A DNA stretch of 64,000 nt from Saccharomonospora cyanea NA-134 (GTDB taxonomy: Bacteria; Actinomycetota; Actinomycetes; Mycobacteriales; Pseudonocardiaceae): assembly GCF_000244975.1 (NCBI RefSeq), contig NZ_CM001440.1, forward strand, positions 186,001 through 250,000, read 5' to 3'. Positions 1 through 7,500 of this stretch are shown in pieces. The translations under genes and the position numbers were made by a program. Under the pieces are notes generated by a model, which saw only the letters and a list, made by a program, of their open reading frames with translations, ran no database searches and was not told the origin of the DNA. The first letter of the stretch is position 1; the number at the start of each line of letters is the position of its first letter.

Positions 1-163
1 CCATCAAGAGGCCGTCACTGTCAGGGCAGGATCTCCAGTGAAGGTTCTTGAGCAGTTGACTCAAGTTCTGGCAGACGCCGACCAAGCACTCAAGATTGCT
101 ATGGAGAAATACAAGGAAGCGGAAGGCGACGCTTCAAATCCGTTCAAGTCGGGTCAGGTCTAG
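1..163 (+). CDS. C-terminal part of a small ESX/EspC-like protein
   Basis: The reading frame is open from base 2 to the TAG at 161-163 and gives the last 53 residues of a protein whose start lies outside the window. It is charged and looks helical, with no cysteine or membrane segment. It ends three bases before the next start codon, so it is probably co-transcribed with the DUF3558 lipoprotein and the PPE-like gene. Small helical proteins in this position are often WXG100/EspC-like type VII secretion substrates. That reading rests on context and length only, because no WXG motif lies in the visible part. Confidence 0.5.
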   Translation, partial: HQEAVTVRAGSPVKVLEQLTQVLADADQALKIAMEKYKEAEGDASNPFKSGQV

Positions 164-165
164 CC

Positions 166-741
166 ATGTGCGCCATGCGACGCAGTGTTATCGTTGTCCC
201 GCTGTTTGTGGGTCTGATGTTGGTTGGTTGTACTGCAACTGAACCGGGTTCAGCATCGTCTACCACGCGTAATGAAGGCGGTAGCACCGTTGCGGCTCCG
301 CCAACATCGGGTAATCAGGACCACGAAAATCAGTCAATTAAGCAGGTGGACCCGTGCTCTCTTCTTGTGGAATCTGAACTCGATCGTTTCGGCGAGTTCG
401 GTCAAGGGGAGTATCGGGAGTATGGTACTGGGCGCAACTGCAGATGGCAGGCCGATCGCGAGGGGGCGTCCGAGCAGGTGCCACTCGTGGACCTTATTGT
501 CGAGGACAACGCTGGAATAGGCCTGCTTCCTGACCTCGGCGGGGGTCGGCAAACCGGAAGTGCTGGATCGGGTCGGAGCGTTGTGCGGACATCTAACGAG
601 GATGGCTGCGTCGTGGCTATGGCGGTAGGTGAAAGTGCTCGTGTGGATGTCATCGTTTCGATGATCGAGCTCGACAACGCTTGCTCGATTGCCGAAGAGT
701 TGGTCGACATCATCGACGAAAAGCTGCCTCTGGGTGAGTAG
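166..741 (+). CDS. DUF3558-type lipoprotein
   Basis: 191 residues. The N-terminus is a lipoprotein signal: positive residues (MRR), a hydrophobic stretch and a lipobox LVGC near residue 22, so it is expected to be lipid-anchored outside the membrane. The mature part begins with a Ser/Thr-rich linker and then shows the DUF3558 pattern: a DPCSLL motif, an early 'FG' segment, a 'CRW' and two further cysteines likely to form disulfides. The first ATG has a weak AGG upstream; an ATG nine bases later would remove only MCA. It lies between the small secreted-like protein and the PPE-like gene. Base composition is less G+C-rich than in genes further right. Function unknown; family members are common in Pseudonocardiaceae. 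Confidence 0.75.
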   Translation: MCAMRRSVIVVPLFVGLMLVGCTATEPGSASSTTRNEGGSTVAAPPTSGNQDHENQSIKQVDPCSLLVESELDRFGEFGQGEYREYGTGRNCRWQADREGASEQVPLVDLIVEDNAGIGLLPDLGGGRQTGSAGSGRSVVRTSNEDGCVVAMAVGESARVDVIVSMIELDNACSIAEELVDIIDEKLPLGE

Positions 742-750
742 GGTGGAAGG

Positions 751-2277
751 ATGAGCGGGAGAGCGCCAACGGCGGAAGAATTCGTAACATGGCCGCCTAG
801 TCGTGTCCAGTCATATTTGATGTCGGGGCAAAAGCCCCCAATGCTTTCCGATGAGCAGAAGGCGCAGCTGCATCAGGATGCTCTGCCGCTCTATCTTGCC
901 TCAACGGGAGACCCGCAATATTCTGGGTTGCTTGGTATGTTGCGCGTTGGTGCTGATGCCAACAGGTATCAGGATCAGCGTATTGAACAGTTGCAGTCTG
1001 GCGATCGAGAATACATAGACGGTATACCGCCGTCGGACAACAATTATCCGGCAATCGAGCACCAGAAGCTCAAGCAAGACGTCGACGTGATCCAGGCCGA
1101 GGGGATCGCTTCTTACAAGGATGGCTACGACGATCTGAAGCAGCTTTTCTTCGACTTGTCGAGCGAGCTGAATGAGGCTGTCGGCAAGTCGAAGCAGGGG
1201 TGGGAAGGCGGCGCGGCTGACAATGCCCACGGCTACTTCACGAGCCTAAGCACGTGGGCAGACGCCAACTCGGAGAATGCTGAACTCGCCTCCCGCATCA
1301 TCTCGGAAGAGACAGACGCCGCTATCCGGGCGAGAGACAGCATGCCCGAGCCCATCCCGTTCAACCTGGAACAGGAGATGGACAGCTGGGGCTACAACCC
1401 GTTCACCTTCCACGAGCAGGTCGATCAGACCATCACGAAGATGGCGGAGAGCCGGGCCGCGCACGACGAGGCCGCGCGGGTCATGACCCAGTACGACAGC
1501 GACCTGTATCAAGCTGGTAACAAGCAGCCCGCGTTCGCCGAACCGCCGAAGTTCAACGGCGCCGGTGGGTCCGGTGACACCAGCGCCAGCGGGGTGATCC
1601 AGATCAACGACCCCGGCACGAGTGCGTCCGGGTTCGCGGGTGGTGTCGCCGGTTCTGCCGGGGGCGGAGTGCCTACGGGCGGTGGCTCGGTGAGCGTGCC
1701 TTCCGGTGGCGCACCGTCCGGTGGTGGTTCCTTCACACCGGTGGCGCCCGGTCCGTCCACCGGTGCCGCGATCAGGCCCGGCTCGACCCGGCCGTCGGGG
1801 TTGCAGCCGAACGGATGGCGTCCGTCGATACCTGGCGGGCGTAACAACAACGGCGGTCGCAACACGTTCGGACCGGGCGGTGGGCCCGGCATCGGGCCGA
1901 TGCCGATGGGGCCGGCCGGTGGGTTCGGTCCCGGCGGCGGGGGCGGCGGCTACGGCGGCGGCCGGTTGTCGGCCGGTGGGTTCGGTCCTGGCGGGGGCGG
2001 CGCAGCCGGGCCCGGCGCCGGACCGGGCGCTGGGGCCGCGACCGGCGCGAAGCCGATGGGAGGCCCCGTCGCAGCGGGTCCCGGCGCGGCCGCGCCCGGT
2101 GCGGCAGGAGCCGCCCGCGGCGCCGGTATGGCGGGCGCGCCGATGGGGGCCGGTGGAGGCAAGGGCCAGGGTAGCGAGGACAGCGAGCACCAGCGTCCCA
2201 CCTACCTGGTGGAAGCCGACCCCGACGAAGTCTTCGGCACCAGCCAGCGCACCGCGCCGCCCGTGATCGGCGCCTGA
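751..2277 (+). CDS. PPE/WXG100-like protein with Gly/Pro-rich tail
   Basis: 508 residues. The first ~270 are predicted helical and include a 'GWEGGAADNAHGYF' stretch near residue 150 that resembles the W-x-G turn of WXG100/PPE helical hairpins. Residues ~275-475 are low-complexity Gly/Pro/Ala/Ser, followed by a short charged tail (YLVEADPDEVF). There is no signal peptide, which suits a type VII (ESX) secretion substrate. An AAGG directly precedes the ATG. It is flanked by two DUF3558 lipoproteins, and a strong terminator follows its stop. The 5' part is lower in G+C than the repetitive 3' part. The ESX assignment is inference from fold signals and context; no ESX machinery is in the window. 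Confidence 0.7.
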   Translation: MSGRAPTAEEFVTWPPSRVQSYLMSGQKPPMLSDEQKAQLHQDALPLYLASTGDPQYSGLLGMLRVGADANRYQDQRIEQLQSGDREYIDGIPPSDNNYPAIEHQKLKQDVDVIQAEGIASYKDGYDDLKQLFFDLSSELNEAVGKSKQGWEGGAADNAHGYFTSLSTWADANSENAELASRIISEETDAAIRARDSMPEPIPFNLEQEMDSWGYNPFTFHEQVDQTITKMAESRAAHDEAARVMTQYDSDLYQAGNKQPAFAEPPKFNGAGGSGDTSASGVIQINDPGTSASGFAGGVAGSAGGGVPTGGGSVSVPSGGAPSGGGSFTPVAPGPSTGAAIRPGSTRPSGLQPNGWRPSIPGGRNNNGGRNTFGPGGGPGIGPMPMGPAGGFGPGGGGGGYGGGRLSAGGFGPGGGGAAGPGAGPGAGAATGAKPMGGPVAAGPGAAAPGAAGAARGAGMAGAPMGAGGGKGQGSEDSEHQRPTYLVEADPDEVFGTSQRTAPPVIGA

Positions 2278-2290
2278 CCGACACCGCTGA

Positions 2291-2323
2291 CAGCGGACAC
2301 GCCCTTCCGTGGCGTGTCCGCTG
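2291..2323 (+). terminator. Rho-independent terminator after the PPE-like gene
   Basis: A perfect 13-bp stem (CAGCGGACACGCC at 2291-2303 pairing with 2311-2323) closes a 7-base loop and is followed by TTTC. It starts 13 bases after the PPE-like stop codon. Because it runs to 2323, an upstream ATG start for the next gene at 2314 is unlikely. Confidence 0.8.
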
Positions 2324-2367
2324 TTTCACGTCACCACCATCCGTCGGCCAAAGCCGAAAGGCCAACC

Positions 2368-2877
2368 TTGACGAACCGTCGGCGCAGCGTCAGGACGATC
2401 GCTTCGGTCGCCGCTGCCGGCATGCTGGTCACTGGGTGCTCGCTCTTCGACTCCAGCCGCGACGTCGACCCGTGTGAACTCCTGAGCCCCTCGGAGCTCT
2501 CGTCGTTCGGCGATTATGGGGAGCCGAAGCGGAAGAGCGAGGGGAACCGAACGAAGTGCACCTGGTACAACTCCACCACGGAGCCGCTGAAGACCACGGT
2601 GAAACCGCAGCTCAACATCCAGGTCGCTCACAAGGTGCGTTTCAGCGCCGTGCTGTCCCGCGCCGAGGAGGACGGGCGGCAGGGCAGGACCGCCGCGGGA
2701 CGACCGTTCACGGAGAGGGAGCTCGACAACTCCTGCACGGTGACGATGCCTGTGTTCAAGGAACCTTCGACGAAGCAGACGGGCGTCGTCGATGTCACCG
2801 TGACGATGCCCGACCCGGAGGACAACTGCCCTACGGCCCGCAGGATGGCTGATCTCATCGCCCCGAAGCTGCACTGA
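2368..2877 (+). CDS. DUF3558-type lipoprotein
   Basis: 169 residues from a TTG start at 2368. This start gives a good lipoprotein signal (TNRRRSVRTIASVAAAG followed by lipobox VTGC). An in-frame ATG at 2314 falls inside the terminator hairpin and would add a polar leader, so it is disfavoured. The mature protein carries the DUF3558 signature DPCELLSPSELSSFG, a 'CTWY' segment and a late 'CTV...NCPTA' cysteine pair. It is a paralogue of the first lipoprotein in the window, but the terminator puts it in a separate transcript. It probably sits on the outer face of the membrane. Function unknown. Confidence 0.75.
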   Translation: MTNRRRSVRTIASVAAAGMLVTGCSLFDSSRDVDPCELLSPSELSSFGDYGEPKRKSEGNRTKCTWYNSTTEPLKTTVKPQLNIQVAHKVRFSAVLSRAEEDGRQGRTAAGRPFTERELDNSCTVTMPVFKEPSTKQTGVVDVTVTMPDPEDNCPTARRMADLIAPKLH

Positions 2878-2892
2878 GAGCCGCATCGAAAA

Positions 2893-2936
2893 CCGACGGT
2901 TGCGTGGCCCACTCCTTTCGACCACGCCACCGTCGG
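2893..2936. terminator. Bidirectional terminator between convergent genes
   Basis: Inverted repeat with 15-base arms (2893-2907 and 2922-2936), 14 of 15 pairs matching, and a 14-base loop. It lies between the convergent DUF3558 gene and the galactan gene glfT1 and can serve both. Confidence 0.7.
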
Positions 2937-2943
2937 ACGTCTC

Positions 2944-3855
2944 TCAGTACCGGAAGAAGCGCTCCCTACGGCCTTGCCGCACGAGCCTGAGCCACTGGGC
3001 GAACGCCTTCGGGTCGCGCTTGACTCCCACGAAGTACAGGCCGAAGCGCAGCAGCTCCAGCGCCCCGATCTTGCGCATCCCCGGTTGCGACAGCAGATAG
3101 CCGCGGTTGCGGTAGGTGTAGTACCGCTTGACCTCGTTCTCCGGGTCCTGCGCGTGGAACCGGCCGCCGAGCATGGGCTTGAACTCGTCCGAACCGTTCG
3201 GGTGCAGGTACGCGGTGCGCAGCGAGGTGCCGAACGGAAGACCGGAGCGCACCAGCCTGCGGTGCATCTCCACCTCGTCACCCCGGACGAACAACCTCAG
3301 GTCCGGAACACCGGTCACTTCGAGCGTCGAGGCGCGGAACAGCGCACCGTTCATCAGCGACGCGATACCGGGCAGGAAGTCGGTGCCGAGTTCCGACGCC
3401 GACCGCTTCCACGTCAGGCCACGCCGCAGCGGGAAGGCGAGCTTTCCGGGTGCGTCGATGCTCGCCACCACCGGCGACACCTCGGCGAGGTTGCGCCGCT
3501 CCGCCTCCTCGAGCAGCACCTGGAGCACGTTCTCGTCGGCGGGCCTGCCGTCGTCGTCGGCGAGCCACACCCACTCCGCGCCCATCGCGAGCGCGTGCAG
3601 CATCCCCAGCGCGAATCCGCCCGCGCCGCCCAGGTTGTGGTGCGAGGGCAGGTACGTCGACGGCACGCCACAGTCGGCCACCACGTCCCGCGCGGGTCGG
3701 TCCGGCCCGTTGTCCACCACCACGAGGTGGTCCACGGGCCGGGTCTGGGCAGCGACGATCTTCAGCGACTCCGCGAGCAGGTCACGGCGGTGCCGGGTGA
3801 CCACCACGGCCACCACCGCACCTTCCGGCAAGCGCTTCGCCTCCACGTCAGGCAC
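2944..3855 (-). CDS. glfT1: Galactofuranosyltransferase GlfT1-like (GT2)
   Basis: 303 residues, GTG start. The N-terminus is a GT-A fold: VVAVVVTRHRRDLL, then VVVDNG, NLGGAGGF and the metal-binding WLADDDGRP (DDD near residue 100). C-terminal elements RGDEVEMHRR and KRYYTYRNRGYL are typical of the galactofuranosyltransferase that starts the wall galactan on the decaprenyl-PP-GlcNAc-Rha lipid. It would act at the inner membrane face with UDP-galactofuranose. The start overlaps the ABC ATPase stop by 8 bases, and the order permease, ATPase, GlfT1 forms one operon. In M. tuberculosis the same three functions are adjacent (Rv3781-Rv3783, from memory). Length matches the family. Confidence 0.88.
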   Translation of the reverse strand: MPDVEAKRLPEGAVVAVVVTRHRRDLLAESLKIVAAQTRPVDHLVVVDNGPDRPARDVVADCGVPSTYLPSHHNLGGAGGFALGMLHALAMGAEWVWLADDDGRPADENVLQVLLEEAERRNLAEVSPVVASIDAPGKLAFPLRRGLTWKRSASELGTDFLPGIASLMNGALFRASTLEVTGVPDLRLFVRGDEVEMHRRLVRSGLPFGTSLRTAYLHPNGSDEFKPMLGGRFHAQDPENEVKRYYTYRNRGYLLSQPGMRKIGALELLRFGLYFVGVKRDPKAFAQWLRLVRQGRRERFFRY

Positions 3856-4654
3856 CGCTCGTCGCCGAGGCCTGTTCGAGCCGGTCGAGGGTCTCCTGGC
3901 TGACGTTCTCGAACGGATCCCTGCCCTTGTAGGCGGTGAGGACCTCCCGCAGCGAGCCCTGCATCTTCATGTTTCCCTCGTCCATCCAGATGGCGGACGT
4001 GCACAGTTCCAGCAGCAGGTCGTCCTGGTGGGAAGCGAACACCAGCAGGCCCGACCGGTTCACGAGGTCGACGAGCCGGTCGCGGGCCTTGTTGAGGAAC
4101 GCCGCGTCCACCGCGCCGATGCCCTCGTCGAGCAGCAGGATCTCCGGGTCGATGGAGGTCACCACGCCGAGCGCGAGCCGCACCCGCATGCCCGTGGAGT
4201 AGGTGCGCAGCGGCATCGACAGGTAGTCGCCGAGTTCGGTGAAGTCGGCGATGTCGTCGATCCGCTTTTCCATCTCCTTGCGGGACATGCCCAGGTACAG
4301 GCCACGGATCAGGATGTTCTCGTAGCCGGAGATCTCCTGGTCCATGCCGACACCCAGGTCGAACACGGGCGCCACGCGACCCCGCACGCGGGCCGAACCG
4401 CGGGTGGGTTCGTAGATGCCGGACAGCAGCCGCAGCAGCGTGGACTTGCCCGCGCCGTTGTGGCCGACGAGCGCCACGCGGTCACCGCTCTTCAACGACA
4501 GGTTGATGTCGTGCAGCGCCTCGATGATCGGCACCCGGCTCTCGGTGCCGATCTTGCCGCCGACCTTGCCGAGGACCCGCTTCTTCAGCGACCGCGTCTT
4601 GGCGTCGAAGATCGGGAAGTCGACGTAGGCGTTCCGAACGTCAATGCTGATCAT
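3848..4654 (-). CDS. ABC exporter ATPase, Wzt/RfbE type
   Basis: 268 residues. All ABC motifs are present: Walker A GHNGAGKST near residue 63, signature YSTGMRVRL near 150, Walker B ILLLDEGIG near 171 and the switch histidine in FASHQDD. The N-terminal extension before the core (FDAKTRSLKKRVLG) is typical of polysaccharide-exporting Wzt-like ATPases. There is no extra C-terminal carbohydrate-binding domain. It should power export of the lipid-linked galactan with the permease six bases upstream, and it overlaps GlfT1 by 8 bases downstream. Confidence 0.88.
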   Translation of the reverse strand: MISIDVRNAYVDFPIFDAKTRSLKKRVLGKVGGKIGTESRVPIIEALHDINLSLKSGDRVALVGHNGAGKSTLLRLLSGIYEPTRGSARVRGRVAPVFDLGVGMDQEISGYENILIRGLYLGMSRKEMEKRIDDIADFTELGDYLSMPLRTYSTGMRVRLALGVVTSIDPEILLLDEGIGAVDAAFLNKARDRLVDLVNRSGLLVFASHQDDLLLELCTSAIWMDEGNMKMQGSLREVLTAYKGRDPFENVSQETLDRLEQASATSGA

Positions 4655-4660
4655 GAATTG

Positions 4661-5551
4661 TCACACCCAATACGAGACGCGGGCACGGTAGTTGCGCATG
4701 ACCACGAGAGCGAGTGCCCAGCCGACGACGGTGATGCCACCGACGATGGCGTAGTGGTGCCAGCTCACACTGTTCCCGATGAGCGGCGCCCGCACCACCT
4801 GGATGAAGTGATACAGCGGGTTCAGCTCGGCGACGTAGTCGCGCCAGTCGGCGGTGCCACCGAACTTGTCCTTCAGGATGTCGGTGGTCCACACGATCGG
4901 CGTCATGAAGAACAGCAGGTTGATCAGGCTGGAGACCACCTGCGGGATGTCGCGGAAGCGCGTGGAGGCGATGCCGAACAGCAGCACCACCCAGCCCGCG
5001 TTGATCGCCAGCAGCGCGAAGCCCGGGATGGCGAGCAGCGCGTCCCAGTTCAGGCCCGGATGCGACATGCCGCCTTCGGTCATCGTGTAGTTCGGCGCCG
5101 TGATGTCGTTCCAGAAGATGGCGACCACGATGAAGTAGATCACCATGTTGTGGACGAACATGATGCACTGGCGCCACACCGTGCGCAGCGCGTAGACCGA
5201 CAACGGCGCGGGCAGGTGCTTGATGAGGCCTTCGTTGGCGATGAACGTGTCGGTGCCGTCGGTGAGGCAGCCGAGGATGAAGTTCCAGACGATGAAGCCC
5301 GTGGTGATGTAGGGCAGGAAGGTGCCGACGGAGGCGCCGAAGAGCTGTGAGTACAGCAGGCCGAGCCCCAGCGCGGTGATTCCCATGCTGATGGTGATCC
5401 ATAGCGGACCGAGCACGGAACGCCGGTAGCGCTGCTTGATGTCCTGCCAGGCCAGGTGGCCCCAGAGCTCAGGCTGTTTGAAGCCGTTTCTGATGTCCGA
5501 CAGCGCGCGGCCGAAGGTCCGGCTGTCCGAGGAGGGTGGTGCCGACGTCAT
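4661..5551 (-). CDS. ABC-2 type polysaccharide export permease, Wzm/RfbD type
   Basis: ABC-2 membrane domain with about six hydrophobic segments. The conserved N-terminal coupling region reads WQDIKQRYRRSVLGPLW and the C-terminal part contains PIVW and 'NPLYHFIQVVRAPL', both standard in O-antigen/galactan exporters. I prefer the ATG at 5551; an in-frame GTG at 5593 would add 14 residues, and neither has a strong ribosome site. It is the first gene of the operon with the ATPase and GlfT1, reading away from the pseudaminate genes. The likely substrate is lipid-linked galactan precursor, inferred from GlfT1 linkage. Confidence 0.87.
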   Translation of the reverse strand: MTSAPPSSDSRTFGRALSDIRNGFKQPELWGHLAWQDIKQRYRRSVLGPLWITISMGITALGLGLLYSQLFGASVGTFLPYITTGFIVWNFILGCLTDGTDTFIANEGLIKHLPAPLSVYALRTVWRQCIMFVHNMVIYFIVVAIFWNDITAPNYTMTEGGMSHPGLNWDALLAIPGFALLAINAGWVVLLFGIASTRFRDIPQVVSSLINLLFFMTPIVWTTDILKDKFGGTADWRDYVAELNPLYHFIQVVRAPLIGNSVSWHHYAIVGGITVVGWALALVVMRNYRARVSYWV

Positions 5552-5820
5552 CGATGTCGTCTCTGTGGGGTCGACGGTGCTTGTGGCGTGCACGGCATAT
5601 GAGGGTACTTGCGTCCGCGGACGGCGATCGCGCGGTCTGCCCGAACACCGGACCAGACCGTTTCGGCGGCCGTTGTCGCAGGTGACGGGCTCGCCGTGGT
5701 GGCGTGAGGTCGGTGTGAAGGCAGCGAGCGGCTTCCAGGGCTCGCGCGGCGGTCGACACGTTGCGTCGATCCCGGGTGTACGTGGAGCACACGGGCGCGC
5801 GCCCTGATAACTTCCGCCGC

Positions 5821-6480
5821 ATGACTTCTGGTGTCCTCACGTCGAGCCTGATGGTGAGCCTGCTTCAGGCGTACGCGGACCGCCCGGACCCACGGTCCGT
5901 GGCCGTCGTGGGGAACCAGCCGCTCGCTCCGGACGCCGAACGCGCCAAGGCCATCGACTCGTGTGACCTGGTGATCCGGGTGAACGGCTTCGTGTGCGAC
6001 GAGCCGGGTGCGCCGCCGACCGTGGGGGCGAGGACCCACGTCGTCGTCTTCAACCGCGCACTGCGCGCGACGAAGTGGGTGTTCGCCGACTACCGCTCGA
6101 AGCTCTACCTGATGGTGGAGCCCGGCAGGCTGCACTGGGAACCGGAGGACATTCCGGGGTGGTGGCCCGCCGACCTGGGGTTCGTTCCGGTGTCGAACTG
6201 CGAGGTCACGCTGCCGTTGTCGGAAGCGATGGGCCTGCCCAGCCGTGAGGAGGCGGCCTGGGCGACGACGGGCACGATGGCGGCGTGGATCGCGCGGTCC
6301 TCGTTTCCCGACGCAGACCTCGTGCTGTCGGGTTTCTCCTTCGTGGACGACCCGAACCAGACGTCGTGGCAGCACGCCGCGGGCGACTCGTGCATCGTCG
6401 GCCCGGAACACCGCATCGCGCTGGAGGGCAGGCTCCTCCAGTCGTGGCTCGACGCGGGCTCGGCCCGGCTGCTCCGCTGA
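5821..6480 (+). CDS. GT29-like sialyltransferase-motif protein, candidate pseudaminyltransferase
   Basis: 219 residues from the ATG at 5821; an in-frame TTG at 5761 would add 20 residues without homology-like sequence. It shows an ordered set of motifs like those of GT29 sialyltransferases: VAVVGN...AIDSCDLVIRVN near residues 24-55 (sialylmotif L-like), ATTGTMAAW...DLVLSGFSF near 145-175 (motif S-like), and H-x4-E in the sequence HRIALE near 199 (motif VS). There is no signal peptide or membrane segment, so it is expected in the cytoplasm using a CMP-sugar. It stands first in the pseudaminate locus, 44 bases before the coiled-coil gene. Its donor is probably the CMP-pseudaminate made by the neighbours. 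Family call moderate, substrate inferred. Confidence 0.62.
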   Translation: MTSGVLTSSLMVSLLQAYADRPDPRSVAVVGNQPLAPDAERAKAIDSCDLVIRVNGFVCDEPGAPPTVGARTHVVVFNRALRATKWVFADYRSKLYLMVEPGRLHWEPEDIPGWWPADLGFVPVSNCEVTLPLSEAMGLPSREEAAWATTGTMAAWIARSSFPDADLVLSGFSFVDDPNQTSWQHAAGDSCIVGPEHRIALEGRLLQSWLDAGSARLLR

Positions 6481-6524
6481 CCGTCTTCGTGGACTCACCT
6501 CACGCACCTAAGGAACCGCTGAAC

Positions 6525-7019
6525 ATGACCTCGACGAACCCGCTCGCCATGCTCCGTGCCCGCCTCGGCGACAGACTCGCCCGCCTCGTGGACTTCCGTG
6601 TCGGAGAGCTCACGCGCGGCCGGTTGGACAGCCACGAGGAGCGGATCACCGAGCAGGAGCACTGCACGGTCGACCATCGCCGCCGCCTCGACGAGCTGGA
6701 GGCCGGGCTCGACCGGGTACGTGGTGACCTGTTGTGGACGACGGGTGAGGTGCAGCGGCTCGTCCCGCACGTCGCAGCGCAGGAGGCGCAGCTGGAGGAC
6801 CTGCGCGAGCGGATCGCCCTGACCCCGTCGAGCGACGACAAGCAGGCGGTGGAGGCGCGCACGCTGATCGAGGAGATCCAGCGGCAGCACGCGCAGATCC
6901 GGGTGCGGTTGGCGGGGATCGCGCGCTACGAGGACCGGCTGCGGGTGCTGGAGGAGCGTACGGCCGAGAAGGCCGCCGAGGAGGCGGCAGAGAAGGCAGC
7001 CGAGAAGGCGAATGGCTGA
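6525..7019 (+). CDS. Coiled-coil protein of the pseudaminate locus
   Basis: 164 residues from the ATG at 6525, preceded by AAGGA. Almost the whole protein after residue ~30 is charged heptad-like sequence (RRLDELEAGLDRVRGDL, LEDLRERI, YEDRLRVLEERT) and it ends in an Ala/Glu/Lys repeat. There is no enzyme motif, signal or membrane segment. Its stop overlaps the PseH-like start by 8 bases, so it is translated with the biosynthetic genes. A scaffold or length-measuring partner of the adjacent transferase is possible, but nothing in the sequence proves it. Not recognised as a known family. Confidence 0.6.
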   Translation: MTSTNPLAMLRARLGDRLARLVDFRVGELTRGRLDSHEERITEQEHCTVDHRRRLDELEAGLDRVRGDLLWTTGEVQRLVPHVAAQEAQLEDLRERIALTPSSDDKQAVEARTLIEEIQRQHAQIRVRLAGIARYEDRLRVLEERTAEKAAEEAAEKAAEKANG

Positions 7020-7500
7020 CGGCGTGCCGAGGGTCCGCCTCGCCTCGGAGTCGGACGCCGAGGCGTTGTTGCGCTGGCGCAACGATCCGGACACCCGGCG
7101 CTGGTCACGGAACACGGCCGAGGTCGCACTCGCCGATCACCTCGCCTGGTTGCGCGGGGTGCTGGCGTCGGAGGGCCGGCTGCTGCTGGTCGCGGAGAAC
7201 GACGCGGCGGAACGGGTCGGCATGGTCCGGTTCGACCGGATCGACGCGGGGACGTGGGAGGTCAGCATCACGGTCGCCCCCGAGCACAGGGGTACGCGGC
7301 TCGCCCGCCCGCTGCTCGCCGAGGGTGAGCGGGAGCTCCGCCGTCGCCGGTCACCCGGTACCGTGCTGGCGACCGTGCACCGCGACAACACGGCGTCGGT
7401 GGCGTTGTTCCGCACGGCCGGGTACGCGCCGGACGGCACGGACGGTACGGACACCGGTTTCCTCCGGTTCGTCAAGGCAGTCTCGTCGGAAGGGCAGTGA
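7012..7500 (+). CDS. pseH: GNAT acetyltransferase, PseH-like
   Basis: 162 residues with GNAT features: VRLASESDAEALLRWRNDP at the start, a β4-type VSITVAPEHRGTRLARPLL acetyl-CoA loop near residues 83-101, and the late TVHRDNTASVALFRTAGY near 120-137. The 'RWRNDP..R' opening is common in acetyltransferases of nonulosonic-acid pathways. The predicted reaction is N-4 acetylation of UDP-4-amino-4,6-dideoxy-β-L-AltNAc, the product of PseC. The start overlaps the coiled-coil gene by 8 bases and the stop abuts the PseI ATG. Substrate is inferred from the cluster; the fold call is strong. Confidence 0.75.
   Translation: MADGVPRVRLASESDAEALLRWRNDPDTRRWSRNTAEVALADHLAWLRGVLASEGRLLLVAENDAAERVGMVRFDRIDAGTWEVSITVAPEHRGTRLARPLLAEGERELRRRRSPGTVLATVHRDNTASVALFRTAGYAPDGTDGTDTGFLRFVKAVSSEGQ

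Noticed and set aside
1640-2180. Repetitive Gly/Pro-coding DNA that resembles tandem repeats
   Set aside because: It is low-complexity coding sequence of the PPE-like tail, not a DNA repeat array or CRISPR.
3128-5350. A 740-codon open frame on the plus strand
   Set aside because: It is antisense to glfT1 and the ABC transporter genes, shows no domain, and arises from GC-rich third-position bias.
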